The notes beneath the pieces are model-generated. The model did not search any database, had not been told where the DNA came from, and saw only the letters and a list, made by a program, of their open reading frames with translations. From Castor canadensis (lineage: Eukaryota > Chordata > Mammalia > Rodentia > Castoridae), in assembly GCF_047511655.1 (NCBI RefSeq), contig NC_133397.1, positions 129,230,308 through 129,294,307 of the forward strand: a stretch of DNA of 64,000 bases, given 5' to 3'. A program made the position numbers and the translations under genes. Positions 34,101 to 45,429 of this stretch are shown here, piece after piece (position 1 is the first letter of the stretch; every line of letters starts with the position of its first letter).

Positions 34101-36345
34101 CATCCATGTTGCCAACTTCAAGGTTGAGTTTTGCTAACTCTGGATCACATATCTCCCACTTGTCTTCCAGTGGTGTCAATGCCTGCCCATCTATTGTCAC
34201 TAACTTCTGAGGTTTGACTCTGGCTAACTAAAAGTTTCCTCCAGAGGTAAGGAGCATGAGTGCCCAGCAGGTGATGACTCAAGAGGTGGCTGTTGAGAAA
34301 ATCTTGAAGTCCCCAAAGTAGGGGAATGGGAAGGAGAGAACAGTTACAGTAGGAAGAAAGGGAAAGGGATTAGAGTTGAGCAATTGGGCAATTCAGGCTG
34401 GCTAGTGAAGTGACTTAGTTACTAAAGTGGTGACTGTGAGCACGCTCAGGTGTGTGTCTCTGTTACAGACACAGAGGAAGGTGTTGGTGGTTGGGATCAC
34501 AGGTGGCAGTGGGATAGAGGGAGGTGGGTGATGTGGTGATTGGCAGGCCAGGGAGAAGGGGTGACGGAGGAGCTCTGAGGTCTGGTACTGAACACCAGGT
34601 CTTGGTAGATGGAGCTCAACAATGGACTGGGACACTGCCTTAGAGCCTAAGCATACCTAGTCAGTCCCCTACTCCTACCCTGTAATACCTTAGAATGTCC
34701 TTTGAGGACTGTAACAAAACTTGCAGACTGACTAGAAGGAAACAGATAACACACTCAATGAACGTAGACTAATTCTCAATGGCTTATTGACAGACGGTAT
34801 AAAGATTCAGCAGATATAGAGGAACCATAGGGGATAACGCTAGGACCCAAGTGGTAGTGAGGAAGGGAGGGAGCAGTCACTAGAGCCAAGGAGATAGTCA
34901 CATGGACAAGGTCAAATCCTCAAACAAGGCACTGAGGAGAAGAAGCCTGGGGAGAGAAAATTCCCATCTTCTGGCCTGCATGGGGTGGGATTTTAAACAT
35001 TTGAATTGGGAAACAAAAGCAGAAGGAAAATGTTCTCAACAGTCAGAGGCAGTCACTCCAGCAGTTTTCATTTTTTAAAATCAAGGTTTGCCTGATAAAT
35101 AAAGATTGCATCTAGTTGTGTGTACATTTGATCTGAAACACATAAACATGTGGAATGGTAAAGTCAAGCTAATTTGCCTCTCCATCACCTCACATACTTC
35201 AGAGACTTTCACCCCACCCATCTTTAGAACTTACCCAGGAGTAGATTCTGATGAGAAAAACCTTTTGGGATGGCAATATTTGCCAAAAATTTTTAGTAAA
35301 ATGTTTCTAAATACATTTTTGAGAGGTGGAGATTTTACGTTGGGCTAAAAGAACTCAGTGTGCGTTTGCACAAGTGTGGCTTCTCTCCTGCCAAGTTGTC
35401 TGAGGCAACTCCCAGGAACCTCAAGACGGCAGGACAGGGCGTCCTGGCCAGATAGCAGGGTTATTCTGCTGGATCATCAGTCTGAAGTACCCAGACTTTC
35501 TTTCTCCGTTTTCCCTATTATCCATGTCACAGCACCTTTGTTTTTCTAAGCACATTATCTCCATGACAAATCATATGGAAAAATTGTCATTCTTGCTGAA
35601 AATTCAGCTGGTCATCACATTTTCTACCTATGACCCAGTAAAACAGGGTAGACAGGTGTCTGTCTTATTTCTATGCCCTTTAAAATGCTGTGATCCTGGA
35701 ACAGGCTTTTCATATTTTTCTTAATGGCTCTGGTTTCCACTGCAAGTTAACGATGATTACTTTTGATCTGACAGTTCCTTTGGCACTGCACCAAAAGCAG
35801 CAGCAAGAAAGCTCATTCCCAGCCAGAAAGGCTTAGCATCTAAGCCAGACATTCAGCTGAAAACCCAAAGTCCTTTCTCTTCTAAACCTCCTCCCTCCCG
35901 AGCAAAAATGTCATCTGGCAGGTTCTTTGGTTCTCTAATTCCAGAAAGCCGTCTGAGGCCAGCAATTCCCCAAAATGTGACAGCATTTTCAAGACAGCGT
36001 GAATGTCCATATGTGTGTGTTTCAGTAGAGCATTTGTCTCTAAGTTAAAGGAATTAAGTGTTTTTTCTCTTTTGTCTTAGGGTAAAGTGGAGTCTGAGAT
36101 TAGTCATGTAGACAGGTCAGCAACACTTTGTGGGGTGGGAACAAAGACAATGGAATGCTGTCCTTTCTCTATCTCACTATTCCTCCTTCAGCTAAGTCCC
36201 TGTCACCTCATCTCCACCTGTAACAGTCCTCCCCTTAAGAAAGGGGGTGGGGAGACTATATGAAGAACACAAGAGGTTTCTGAACACTTTAACTACAAAC
36301 GTTCAATAGCAAATAAGTTTCAATGAAAAGCAAAAAACAATTTTA
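34101..36345. other. No recognised feature
   Basis: The longest repeat-poor stretch of the window. Its open frames are short (80 codons or fewer) and have no recognisable domain. I see no splice-flanked exon that I trust. Confidence 0.3.
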
Positions 36346-36550
36346 TTTATAATTTACTGGGTTTGAACTCAGGGATTAATGCTTGCAAAGGAGGCACTCT
36401 ACCACTTGAGTCATGTCTCCAGTCCACTATATTCTGATTATTTTGGAGTTAGGGTCTTGATTTTTGCCCAGGCTATCCTTGAACTGTGATCCTCCCAATC
36501 TCAGCCTCCCAAGTAGCTAGGATTACAGGCATGAGCCACTGGTGCCCAGT
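36346..36550 (-). repeat. B1-ID dimer SINE, minus strand
   Basis: tttactgggtttgaactcaggg ... gcaaaggaggcactctacc ... gattacaggcatgagccactggtgcccag. It faces the plus-strand SINE about 50 bp away. Confidence 0.85.
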
Positions 36551-36599
36551 ACTAAAAAACCATTAAATTTAGCATGTTAAAAAAAAATTAAAAGCAGAA

Positions 36600-36812
36600 C
36601 TGGGAGCAGTGGCTTGTGCCTGTAATCCTAGCTATTTGGGAGGCTGAGATCGGGAGGATCATAGTTTGAGGCCAGCCAATGCAAAAATCAAGATTTCATC
36701 TCCAAAATAACAAGAGCAAAATGGACTGGAGGTGTGACTCAAGTTGTAGAGTGCCTGCTTTGCAAGTGGGAAGCCCTGGTTTCAAACCCCAGTCGTCCCC
36801 CCCGGAAAAAAA
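36600..36812 (+). repeat. B1-ID dimer SINE, plus strand
   Basis: ctgggagcagtggcttgtgcc ... atggactggaggtgtgactc ... gtttcaaaccccagtcgtcc. It is the same subfamily as its inverted neighbour. Confidence 0.85.
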
Positions 36813-37857
36813 AACCAAAAATTCACACATGGAAATACTTTGTTCCTCTGTTTCCACTCGTTTACAAAAAATCAACTTCAAAAAGTTAAAGAGCCTGCAA
36901 ACATCTTCAGCTTCTTTCTTGACATCTGAATTTCCCCAGGCTGCCAACCTGTGAGTGCAAATGAAATCACAAGTGTTTTTAAGAACAGTGTGTGAGCTCA
37001 TGGTCCCCACCTATGCACGACTTCACCCCTACAATGTTCTCCCTCCCAGCTCCACACAAATCTTTTAGAAGGCTCCAGGGAGTGTCTCATGTGTACTCAG
37101 GAATAAGTCCCCACATCTGCCCCACCAGACTTCTGTGGGTATCTACCCTGTCATTTGGAGGAACAAAGAGCCTCACGCAGGTTTTTGTCTCTCTTGTGAG
37201 TGGCCTCACATATCTCTTCTCTCTTCTGGAACTCCAGGCAGCTGTGTTGTCACTTTGGCCTGGGGGTTGTTGTTTGAACTCCTCTGCCCTTTGGAATGCC
37301 CAGGAATGAGGTGAGGGTCAGGGAGGGGGTGATGGCCAGGATGAGGCCCAGGGAAGGGGAACCCTAGAAGGAGGGTTGGGTTGGTATGGCAGGAGGACAG
37401 AGGAAACTTTAGCAGTTTCCATGGTTTCTGGCACAGCTCACCACAGCAAAAGATGAAGTAGATTTAAGATTAAATTTTCCACCAAAGTCAGTGCTTTAGG
37501 GCCTGGCTTCATCCCCTGGTTGTATGTCTCTCAAGGATTTGTGTGGTCCCACAAATTAAATACCACACAGCTAACTTCTTACGTCTCATGTCAGAGATGC
37601 CCTTGGCAGAAAGGGTTTGAATACCTCTTGTTTGTTTTGCCTTAAACTTCCACGAGGAACCTCAGAAAATCTCTCTATGGACAACTCAATACAGGCATCA
37701 ATTCCTCTCATCATAGAGCAAATCAGCTAAGATGAATGAAAAGAAGTTTACTGAAGGAATTTTTTATTAAAACTAATTCCTGTTCATGTTTAATAGATAA
37801 TAGGATTCAAAGTCCACATAATCCCTCAAAATTGAAGGCTACTCACAGTACTTGGGG
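36813..37857. other. No recognised feature
   Basis: Unique-looking. A 105-codon plus-strand frame (36992-37309) has no domain and I treat it as chance. Confidence 0.3.
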
Positions 37858-37867
37858 CTCCATGGTG

Positions 37868-37898
<31 letters not shown>

Positions 37899-37981
37899 CA
37901 TTTTTCTTTTATTATTCATATGTGCATACAAGGCTTGGTTCATTTCTCCCCCCTGCCCCCACCCCCTCCATGGTGGTTCTT
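37858..37981 (-). mobile_element. Very short L1 3' end with perfect 16-bp TSD
   Basis: CTCCATGGTGGTTCTT occurs at 37858-37873 and again at 37966-37981. Between them lie about 92 bp: a long T run and then the antisense L1 terminus (cttttattattcatatgtgc ... ccctgcccccaccccc). It is an extremely 5'-truncated, apparently young L1 insertion. Confidence 0.95.
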
Positions 37982-38497
37982 GACTGTCTGCCTTATTTCC
38001 TGCTGTGGCATCATGCTTTTCCATCTCTCACTTACTTGTCTGACATCTGACCTCACTTTGGTACCTGTGTCAGATTTGGGTCAGGCTCCCCTCCCATGCA
38101 GGGAGGTTGGCCCAATTTTATGTTTACAAAACATAGATATCTTTGCAGCCCTGGAAGCAAATTCTAGAGGGCAAATTCTAGAACTGAGTCCAAAACCAGT
38201 CTGAACCAGTGATTTGTGTCCAAATAGACCATCAAGGGCAAAGGTGCTCAATATTGGCTGGATAATGGATGGAGTGAGAGAAGAGAGGTCCCAAGTAGCA
38301 GGTTGAATGGAGCTATGGAAAGTGGCAGGATGAAATTTCACAGAGCCCGTACTTGAGAAAGGTTCCCACACTTTCCTTGCAAAGGTTTGCAGGAGCAGAC
38401 ACCACCCATGTAAGATGGCACCATGGGACAGACACTGCTTCCTGACTCTACCTTGGTAGGATCTCTTTCTCTGCCCACACACTCCTTTCTAACTTGC
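37982..38497. other. No recognised feature
   Basis: A 133-codon minus-strand open frame (38081-38482) shows no recognisable domain. Confidence 0.3.
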
Positions 38498-38640
38498 CAA
38501 CTAGCTGAGCCTCAATTTTCCTTTTCAAATGTGAGTGATGAAGTCATCGTGAGGATTATTTGAGTTTCTATACATAAAAAAAAGAGTATAGCACCTGGCA
38601 GAGCAAATCGTACTCATTCTCCTTTCTTTCCAATATGTCC
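38498..38640 (+). repeat. MIR-like ancient SINE, plus strand
   Basis: ctgagcctcaattttccttttc ... gtgaggattatttgag ... agtatagcacctggca is the MIR 3' half. Confidence 0.55.
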
Positions 38641-39135
38641 TATAGGGAAAAGCAAGGGATGAAGCCATGGTTTTGTGGTGTCCAAAGTTCTTAGTATCTC
38701 ACCAAGAAGAGAAATGTGACTCTTTGGATTGATAAGCTATCTAGTGACCAACATTCCTGGCAGCAGGTGAGTCTTCTAGTGTCTCAGTCCCAAGACTAAG
38801 AATTCTAAAAAAAAAAAGCAGTGATATCTGTCATGTCCTGGTGTCACTCAATACTACTGGAACGTTCAGTCAAATCTCAGTAGTGATATTTTTTGTGGTA
38901 GCCCTTTTCTTTCTCAATCTTGGCTCATTGTCATGGCCTAATTTTTAGAAAGACACTTGGATAAAAGAAGGAAAACCTGGAATATTAATAATCACTTCCC
39001 AAGTTTATAAATAGTAAGCAGAATTAAAACTGCCTGATGAAATTAACTCATTAAAACATCTTTCATAAAAGCAAAAGGAATTCTAAAAAGGCATCAGCCA
39101 CATTGGTATAATATGCTTCTGACATGATTTTATCT
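38641..39135. other. No recognised feature
   Basis: Unique-looking AT-rich DNA. Confidence 0.3.
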
Positions 39136-39238
39136 AGCTGCAGTGACATGTGCATGTAGTCAGATTACATGAGCTCAAGAGTTCGAGACCAGCCTGAGCA
39201 ACATAGTGAAACCCAGCCTCTTAATAAACAAAAGTGTT
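39136..39238 (+). repeat. 7SL-like SINE fragment, plus strand
   Basis: gagctcaagagttcgagaccagcctgagcaacatagtgaaacccagcctc is the most conserved part of a B1-type element. Confidence 0.7.
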
Positions 39239-39321
39239 TTTTAAAAAGCAATAAGGAAAAAAAAATTAAAAAATAAGAAGCAATAGGGTATGGCAGAAAA
39301 ACTATGTATGTAAAGGATAGG

Positions 39322-39405
39322 GCTGGAGATGTAGCTCAGTGGTGGAGCACTTGCCTGGAATGCTCAAGGTTCTGGGTTCAATCCCACATTCACACACACA
39401 CAGGA
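39322..39405 (+). repeat. ID-like SINE, plus strand
   Basis: gggctggagatgtagctcagtggtggagcacttgcc ... gggttcaatcccaca with a CACACA tail. Confidence 0.85.
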
Positions 39406-39609
39406 AAAAGTGAAAGAAACCATGGATAATTAATCAGAATGAATCTAGTTAAGAAAAATTATTGCATAAACTAAAATCCAGGAATTAAAGAAAAACCTAG
39501 GTGAAGAATTAGTAATAAATAATAAAAATGATTAATGGACAGATAGTAAAGAAAGTAAGTAACCCTCATAAATGAGTCCTGACTCAGGAAAAACAATGGT
39601 TTAGAAGCA

Positions 39610-39631
39610 ATGTCATGTGATCACATGACAT
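39610..39631. other. 22-bp perfect palindrome
   Basis: The half-site ATGTCATGTGA is followed directly by its reverse complement with no spacer. It contains TCATGTGA and its mirror, which resemble the M-box/E-box bound by MITF/TFE-type bHLH-zip factors. Binding is inference. Confidence 0.9.
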
Positions 39632-39639
39632 GGAGATAG

Positions 39640-40083
39640 ACCTGCTGGATGACAGGCCCCTGATAAGGGAGGAAGTGTGTCTGTAACACAGGCACCTGTG
39701 ATTGTGACTGGACTTAAAGCATAGCCTCCCTCTAGGTCTCTACGCACAGATCTTATTTCAGGCATTGGACCTAGGAGTCACCAGGCCAAGCTTGCTAATA
39801 TCCTCGTACATATCCAGATCCTCGCACAATGTCTGAGACTTGGAGTAACTAAGCCCCACTCCCTGGGACGTCAGAAATGTCTGTTTTTTACTTAGCTAGC
39901 TCCTGATACAGCAAAAACTGTGTTTACCTGTGATTGTGTCATAGAATGACATAGATTTTGGTTTGTCTCAGGCTTTCATTCCACTTGAACTGATTTTAAC
40001 CCCCAGTATAATTCTCTAGGGAGTTGGTCTAACCTCCCAGAATATCACGGATTAAGGAAGGAGTCAATACTGGTATGTTCCAG
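39640..40083. other. No recognised feature
   Basis: Unique-looking sequence downstream of the palindrome. Confidence 0.3.
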
Positions 40084-40205
40084 TCAGGCATGATGGCCAT
40101 GTTTGTAATCCCAGTACTCATGAAGCTGAGGCAAGGAGGATAGTGTGTTTGAGACCAGTGTGAGCTACTTAGTGAGACTGTTTCAAACAAACAAGCAAAC
40201 AAACT
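40084..40205 (+). repeat. B1-like SINE, plus strand
   Basis: caggcatgatggccatgtttgtaatcccagtactc ... gtttgagaccagtgtgagc with an (AAAC)n tail. Confidence 0.8.
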
Positions 40206-40896
40206 GGCCTGTTCCAAATGATGGCAGAGGATACAGGCTGCCCAGTTTGAGCCTGTGTCAGTAGGTCTGGTCTAAAACCATTCAGCGTTTGGACACTACT
40301 CACCAAAGTATTTTGCTCTGTCATGGTAGTAGAGACTAGAGGCAGGAGAGATTATGCAACCATGTTGGTAACAAATGAAGTTTACTTTCCTGTCTGTTCT
40401 GTGGCATAGAAAAGAAGAACGAGTCATAAATGCTGAACAAGTGATAGAGACAGAAAGTGTTGCGGCTCAGAAGACTTCAGTGGGCAAACATGGCCAGCAA
40501 GGAAGACTTTCTGGGCATGCTGGGCATGAGTCATGTCAGGTAAGCAAAGGCACACAGGCCGAATTAATAAGGCATGTTGACAGAGCAGCGATTGACAACA
40601 GTGAGGTGTACTCATGTATACATCTGAACACTAGCCCTTGAAAGCCCTGGTGAAAAGAAACCAGACCCTCTCCTGCTTTCCTTCCTGCTGGAGCTCCCTC
40701 AATGCAGGAGAATGGTGTATACTGAGCCCTAGTTAGAAGTCAAAATCCTGTTTTCTTGCTTCATTCTTGTCATCCTAATTTCCAACTGATGGGGCCTTGA
40801 ATTTTGAATAGATTACTTTGAATGACACTACTTTGCTTAGAATTTCTAGGGGCAAAATGTATGTTACGACCAGTGAATCCCTAAAACAGAAGCCTT
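40206..40896. other. No recognised feature
   Basis: An 88-codon plus-strand frame at 40375-40641 has no known domain. Confidence 0.3.
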
Positions 40897-41070
40897 ACTC
40901 AAACTGGGGTTTGAACTCAGGACCTACACCTTGAGCCACTCCACCAGCCCTTTTTCTGCGGTGGTTTTTTTTTTATGATAGGGTCTTGTGAACTATTTGC
41001 CTGGGCTGGTTTTGAACTGCAATCCTCCTGAGTAGTCAGGATTACAGGCGTGAGCCACCAGTGCCCAGCT
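40897..41070 (-). repeat. B1-ID dimer SINE, minus strand
   Basis: aactggggtttgaactcaggacctacaccttgagcc ... attacaggcgtgagccaccagtgcccagc. The middle is shortened. Confidence 0.85.
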
Positions 41071-41637
41071 CAAGCCTTACTTCTTTTACTGACCAGAAGC
41101 AATGTTGTACGGTATACAGGCTGGTGAATAAGAATTAAGTAGTAAGTCCGTGAATAATATTTTGGCAGCTGCATGGAGGGCAAGAATGGCATATTATCTA
41201 GAAAGAATTTCTATTCCAACGAGGACAAATTGTCAAATTGCTGTTCCTTTATGAGTAATAGGAGGTGAAATGTAACCAATCCACCATGTGGTGGCAGACT
41301 TTTCTTGCTGAGTGTGGTACTGAATTGAGGGCTCAAGGTCAGGCTGACATTCAGCAGCGGAAGTATGATCAGCTTTGTTCAGGGGAAGTCCAAATTAAAT
41401 AATGAATTATTAACTGTGTAAGTACTGAAGTATTTGGGGAAAAGAATCTGAGAACACCTGATGGGTAATCTTGTCCACCGATTATTCAGATTATTCAGAT
41501 TATTCAGGTTGTCATTCACATTGAACATAAATATTCTCACATTCTGGAATCATTCCAAGATATGGTTTACCTAAATCTCCAGCCATAAATTCCTTTCTTG
41601 GTGTTTTGCTTTGTTTCCAAGTCTTTGAACCTACAAC
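41071..41637. other. No recognised feature
   Basis: Unique-looking. It includes a small gattattcagattattcag duplication near 41481-41508. Confidence 0.3.
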
Positions 41638-42271
41638 TATAAGACGCGCTTAAACTGCTTTTGCTGAAAAGCACTGTCTCCTTACTTGGGCCCACAGATT
41701 AACTAAAAACAGGAAAAGCATAACATCCCTGCCTCCATTTTGTATCTGTCTTTGCTCTAAGTCATTCTCTTCATGATAATTTTACGGTCACCTTGGATTT
41801 CAGAAAGGACAGAACTGATAACGTCTTTATGACAAGGAATCAGAACCATCTGGAGCTGCCACACTCCCAGTGAGGACAATTTATAACTCAAGCCAGAGTA
41901 ATTCTTTCAAACAGGGACCAGATTACGCCTTCCAGGTGATAACCTCCCAAAACTGGACCAGACTGCCTACCTGACCAAGACTGCTCCGCCAATCACAACC
42001 ACACCTGTGACTGGGACTGTTTAAAAAACAGCTTTATCCCTTGCCCCCTCCCCCCCCAGTTCTTTTGTTTACTTAAACCTATACCCCGAAGATGGCGGAG
42101 GATGAGCTGAGTGCTCAGTCTGCCTCTTCCCACAGCATGTCCCGAGCTGTGTAACAAACCTCCTTTCTCTGCCTTCACCATGCCTCTTTATTTGGCATTT
42201 AGGGGCAGGTGGCATATGGAATCTCAGGAGTTTGGACCTTGGGTCCAAAACTCCAGTTTCAGAAATATTCA
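41638..42271 (+). mobile_element. LTR-like repeat, plus strand copy
   Basis: This block matches the reverse complement of 58594-59289 along its length. Shared landmarks are gaaaagcactg-ctccttac near the start, cctccattttgtatctgtctttgctc, gatgagctgagtgctcag, ccacagcatgtcccgagctgtgtaacaaacctcc and catatggaatctcaggag. The size, about 630 bp, suits a solo LTR. No internal viral sequence lies beside it and no clear TSD is seen. It could be another kind of interspersed repeat. Confidence 0.55.
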
Positions 42272-42312
42272 TACTCATGTATTAAAATGGAAAAATGAGA
42301 CCTGTTGAAACT

Positions 42313-42452
42313 ATTCCAGTAATGGGGGAAGAGTGGGGTAAAGGAGAATGATGGAGGGGTGAATTAATTAAGATATATTGTAAGAACTTTTGTAAATGTC
42401 ACAATGTACCCCCCTTACAACAATAATATAATAAAATGTAATTTAAAAAAAG
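42313..42452 (+). mobile_element. Old L1 3'-end fragment
   Basis: aatgggggaagagtggggtaaagg ... gtaaatgtcacaatgtacc ... acaataatataataaaatg and an A run match the 3' terminus of an older L1 family. Confidence 0.55.
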
Positions 42453-42973
42453 ATGGGCAACTCACACAGTATCGGTTGTCTTGGTGAGACAAATGTGTTA
42501 CAGAATTGAGAAGTAACTCCGTGAAGATTCAGGGCCCAGACACTTCAGTGTGTTCCAGAATTTGCCAAAGTAAGCTTTCCAAAGTGAAAGACAAATTGTA
42601 TAATTAGACTATAACTATAGGCTATGGTTTAGATACCAGCCCCTGCACCTCTGTCTGAGGGTAAGGTTGCTCCACAATCTTAATGAGGTTTGACTCTATT
42701 TGGGCTCTGCTTACTAGGCAATGGGTGTTAACAGGACATCCTCTACCTCTGTTCAGCCTCTGCCAAACTGAGCAAGCAAATGTTCCAAATCTGGAAGATG
42801 TTCTGAAGCCTCCTATTGATTTTCTCAGGGTACAAATCCTGGCCCATGGTGATGGCTAGTCTTGGCATATTACCTTATTTGGGACCCTGGAGGACAGATT
42901 GATTTCTCCCCAGTCTGTTGTAAAAACTAAAAACTCAAGCATTGCCATCTATCATAAGAAGATTAAAGAAGGG
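42453..42973. other. No recognised feature
   Basis: Unique-looking sequence. Confidence 0.3.
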
Positions 42974-43098
42974 TTTTAATTTGTTTCTTTTTTGAGACAG
43001 GGTCTTGCTATATACCCCAGGATGGCCTCAAACATGAGATCCTCCTGCCTTAGCCTCAAGTGCTGGGGTTACAGGTATGCACTACCATGCCCAGCTTA
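42974..43098 (-). repeat. B1-like SINE, minus strand
   Basis: tttttgagacagggtcttgctatataccccaggatggcctc ... tgctggggttacaggtatgcac. There is no ID half. Confidence 0.85.
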
Positions 43099-43574
43099 AA
43101 ATAAGGTATTTATGGATGCTTCAGAGTTCTCCTTTATTGCAGATAGGAGTTCTATCTCTTTGGAAGGAGTACAAAGATCTTGGTGTATCTTATTTACGAA
43201 TAATAGACAGTAATTACAGCTTGTTCGCCTTACCTGATCCCCATAAAAAGAATCATTACATAACAATGTTAGGGGATACCAGGACTGTCACCATGGGAGT
43301 CCTTAAAGATGTGCACAAAGGTCTGGAAGGAGACACAGGAAATCATCCTTGGTAGCTATACAGAGGCATCAAGAATAGGGTGATGGGGAGTAGGAAGACT
43401 TTTGTGTGCTTTGAATACTTCGCAAGTGTTTACTACTTTTGTAATTAAAGCTCTTTTTTTCGTGCTGTGACATGATGCTATCTATTGTATGTATGTTGGA
43501 ATAGATCCAAAAATATAACCAAGGAAAATCTGGACACTGCCTTTTATAGCCCACACCATGGGAAAGTTGGATAG
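43099..43574. other. No recognised feature
   Basis: Unique-looking flank of the provirus, ending at its 4-bp target site. Confidence 0.35.
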
Positions 43575-43749
43575 CTTTTGAAGGGTGGACTGCAGAAGGT
43601 CCACATGTTCCCAAAATATGGCGATTAGCCAGGAGGAAAAACGCCTGTTCTCCATCCCAAGAAACACCTATTTGTGCCAGAGAGACATCTCTTCTTCCCA
43701 AGAGACACCCAATCACACCAAAATCTCCACCCTCTGGCAATAATAAAGC

Positions 43750-43756
43750 TATAAAA
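43750..43756 (+). promoter_or_regulatory. LTR TATA box
   Basis: TATAAAA in the 5' LTR, 69 bp before the AATAAA. The same motif lies at the matching place in the 3' LTR. Confidence 0.8.
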
Positions 43757-43824
43757 CCTGACCCAGAGGACTACTGGTTCCTGGGTTTCTGACCCCATGC
43801 GGCCTTTCCTTTCTATTCCCTGCA

Positions 43825-43830
43825 AATAAA
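43825..43830 (+). terminator. LTR polyadenylation signal
   Basis: AATAAA in the context tgcaaataaaactttt, conserved in both LTRs. Confidence 0.8.
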
Positions 43831-43932
43831 ACTTTTCTGACCTTTGCTGCTCCAGTCCACTTTTGATTTCCATCTAAGCATGGAACAACGAACAACAGAC
43901 CCTTGCCACCACCTGAGCTTCCCAGCACATCA

Positions 43933-45429
43933 AATCCTCGGCAACCATGAAGGAACACTTCTTCACCTGAGGTCAGTACGGGTTGCACCAAACTGGAGGG
44001 GACACCTAGGAAGTGGCTGTGATTGTGTGGCACTCTGAGGGAGTCTGTCCTCCAGGAGAGCCCCCCACCATGCCTTAGCGCTAGTGGAACTCTCAGGCCA
44101 AATTCTTCCTCTCTCTCTCTCTCTCATTCTCTCTCTCTCCCTTTAAGGAGGGTTTCTCCCTCTGGAATCTGGAGAAAAAGCTTCAAGCCCACTATAGCTG
44201 TTAAGGCAAGCAACCTGAGAAATCAGGGGCCAGTTGGGGACTTATACTGGACTGCCAATGCTACATAGGCAGAGCTAACACCTCAGTGCACCAAGGCTTT
44301 TTTTCCATTCGACTCTCAGCTTCCCCCTCCTTAAACCCTCTTCCTTTTAGATCTGACCCACTAAGGAGGGGGTCCAAAAATAGCTGGTGGGAAGGAAAGT
44401 TTCCCTTCAAGATGCAAGGGTTCTCTGGCTGGGCAACTCCCCGGTGGGACCTGAAGTCTGAGGGTGCAACTTCCTGGCCCACCTTGAGGCTCCAAAAGTG
44501 GCTAATTCTGACTATTTCTGAGCCACACAGACAATCAGATCTCTACACTTTCTTCACACTTTCCACAGCCAGAGAATGGAGGTCACCCCTTGCTTCCAGT
44601 GCTTCTGTACTGCCTCTGGCAGGATCAACTTGGAGAGCAGTGGTGGCTAATAATCCTTCATGCGTTGAGCCTGGGAACTCTCTTTCTTCCAACCCTCAGC
44701 TTCTCCTTCCTCGTCTTCCTTCTCAAATAGATGAAAATGAGTGGCTGCCCCTTTTGGGCTTCCCAAAAGGGAAGTGGGCTTCCTTCTTCAGCAGAGTCTG
44801 TGAGAGATCCCAACATCCCTCTGTTTAAAACCTAATCCTTAGACTATGTCCTCAGGAGCTCCCATGTCCCTCTACAGCCCCCATTTCAATTGGGTGCACC
44901 AAAAAGAAGGTGCTCTCTAAATTGGGCTTTGCTGTTTTTGTTAGGCATCTGGTTGATCTGGTTAAACAGGTTCTCATTGTCTGCCCTCAACAGAGAAAAG
45001 AGTGCTTTACCTAAGAGCTACCTAAGGATAGAGAGACCCCAAAGGTCTTCTCTGTTTTTGTCTGTCACCACCAGCAAAAACAATGCCCTCAGATGCTCAG
45101 TTCATAGAGTATATATATCTCATGGGGCATATAGGGGGACAAAAGTTTGCCTCATCAAAAGTCTCCATCCATGCCTCCATAAGAGTCCTCCCTCTGGCCA
45201 TGCAAGCCCTCTTGGTTGCTTTAGGGCCCCTCACTGATGGAGTCATTTTTGAATCACAAGCCTTTAGCTGGTAGAGGAAAACCAGGTATCTGGGTCACAA
45301 GGCAAATAGGCAAAACAAGGCAAACAGGCAATAAAACTGATCAGGATCATGCTGGTGGGGAGGCTACAGCTGGATGTACCTGAATGACTTCCCCATGACC
45401 TTGGCCACAGTGGCACTGGTGGGAGAGCA
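43933..45429 (+). other. Proviral leader region, long
   Basis: About 1.5 kb separates the 5' LTR from recognisable gag. It contains CT-rich repeats (44110-44146), several open frames without known domains, among them 44286-44828 (180 codons) and 44890-45237, and no standard TGG-starting primer binding site next to the LTR. It is longer than a usual gammaretroviral leader. It may hold a decayed extra region or inserted DNA, which I cannot separate. Confidence 0.6.

Larger units (their letters stand above)
43579..43932 (+). repeat. 5' LTR of the provirus
   Basis: It starts TGAAGGG and ends CATCA. It carries a TATA box (43750-43756) and AATAAA (43825-43830). It is 354 bp, against 363 bp for the 3' LTR; the difference is mainly one extra segment after ctataaaacc in the 3' copy and a shorter end in it. 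Confidence 0.93.

Noticed and set aside
38081-38482. 133-codon minus-strand open frame
   Set aside because: No family resemblance and no sign of an mRNA copy such as an A-tail or TSD.
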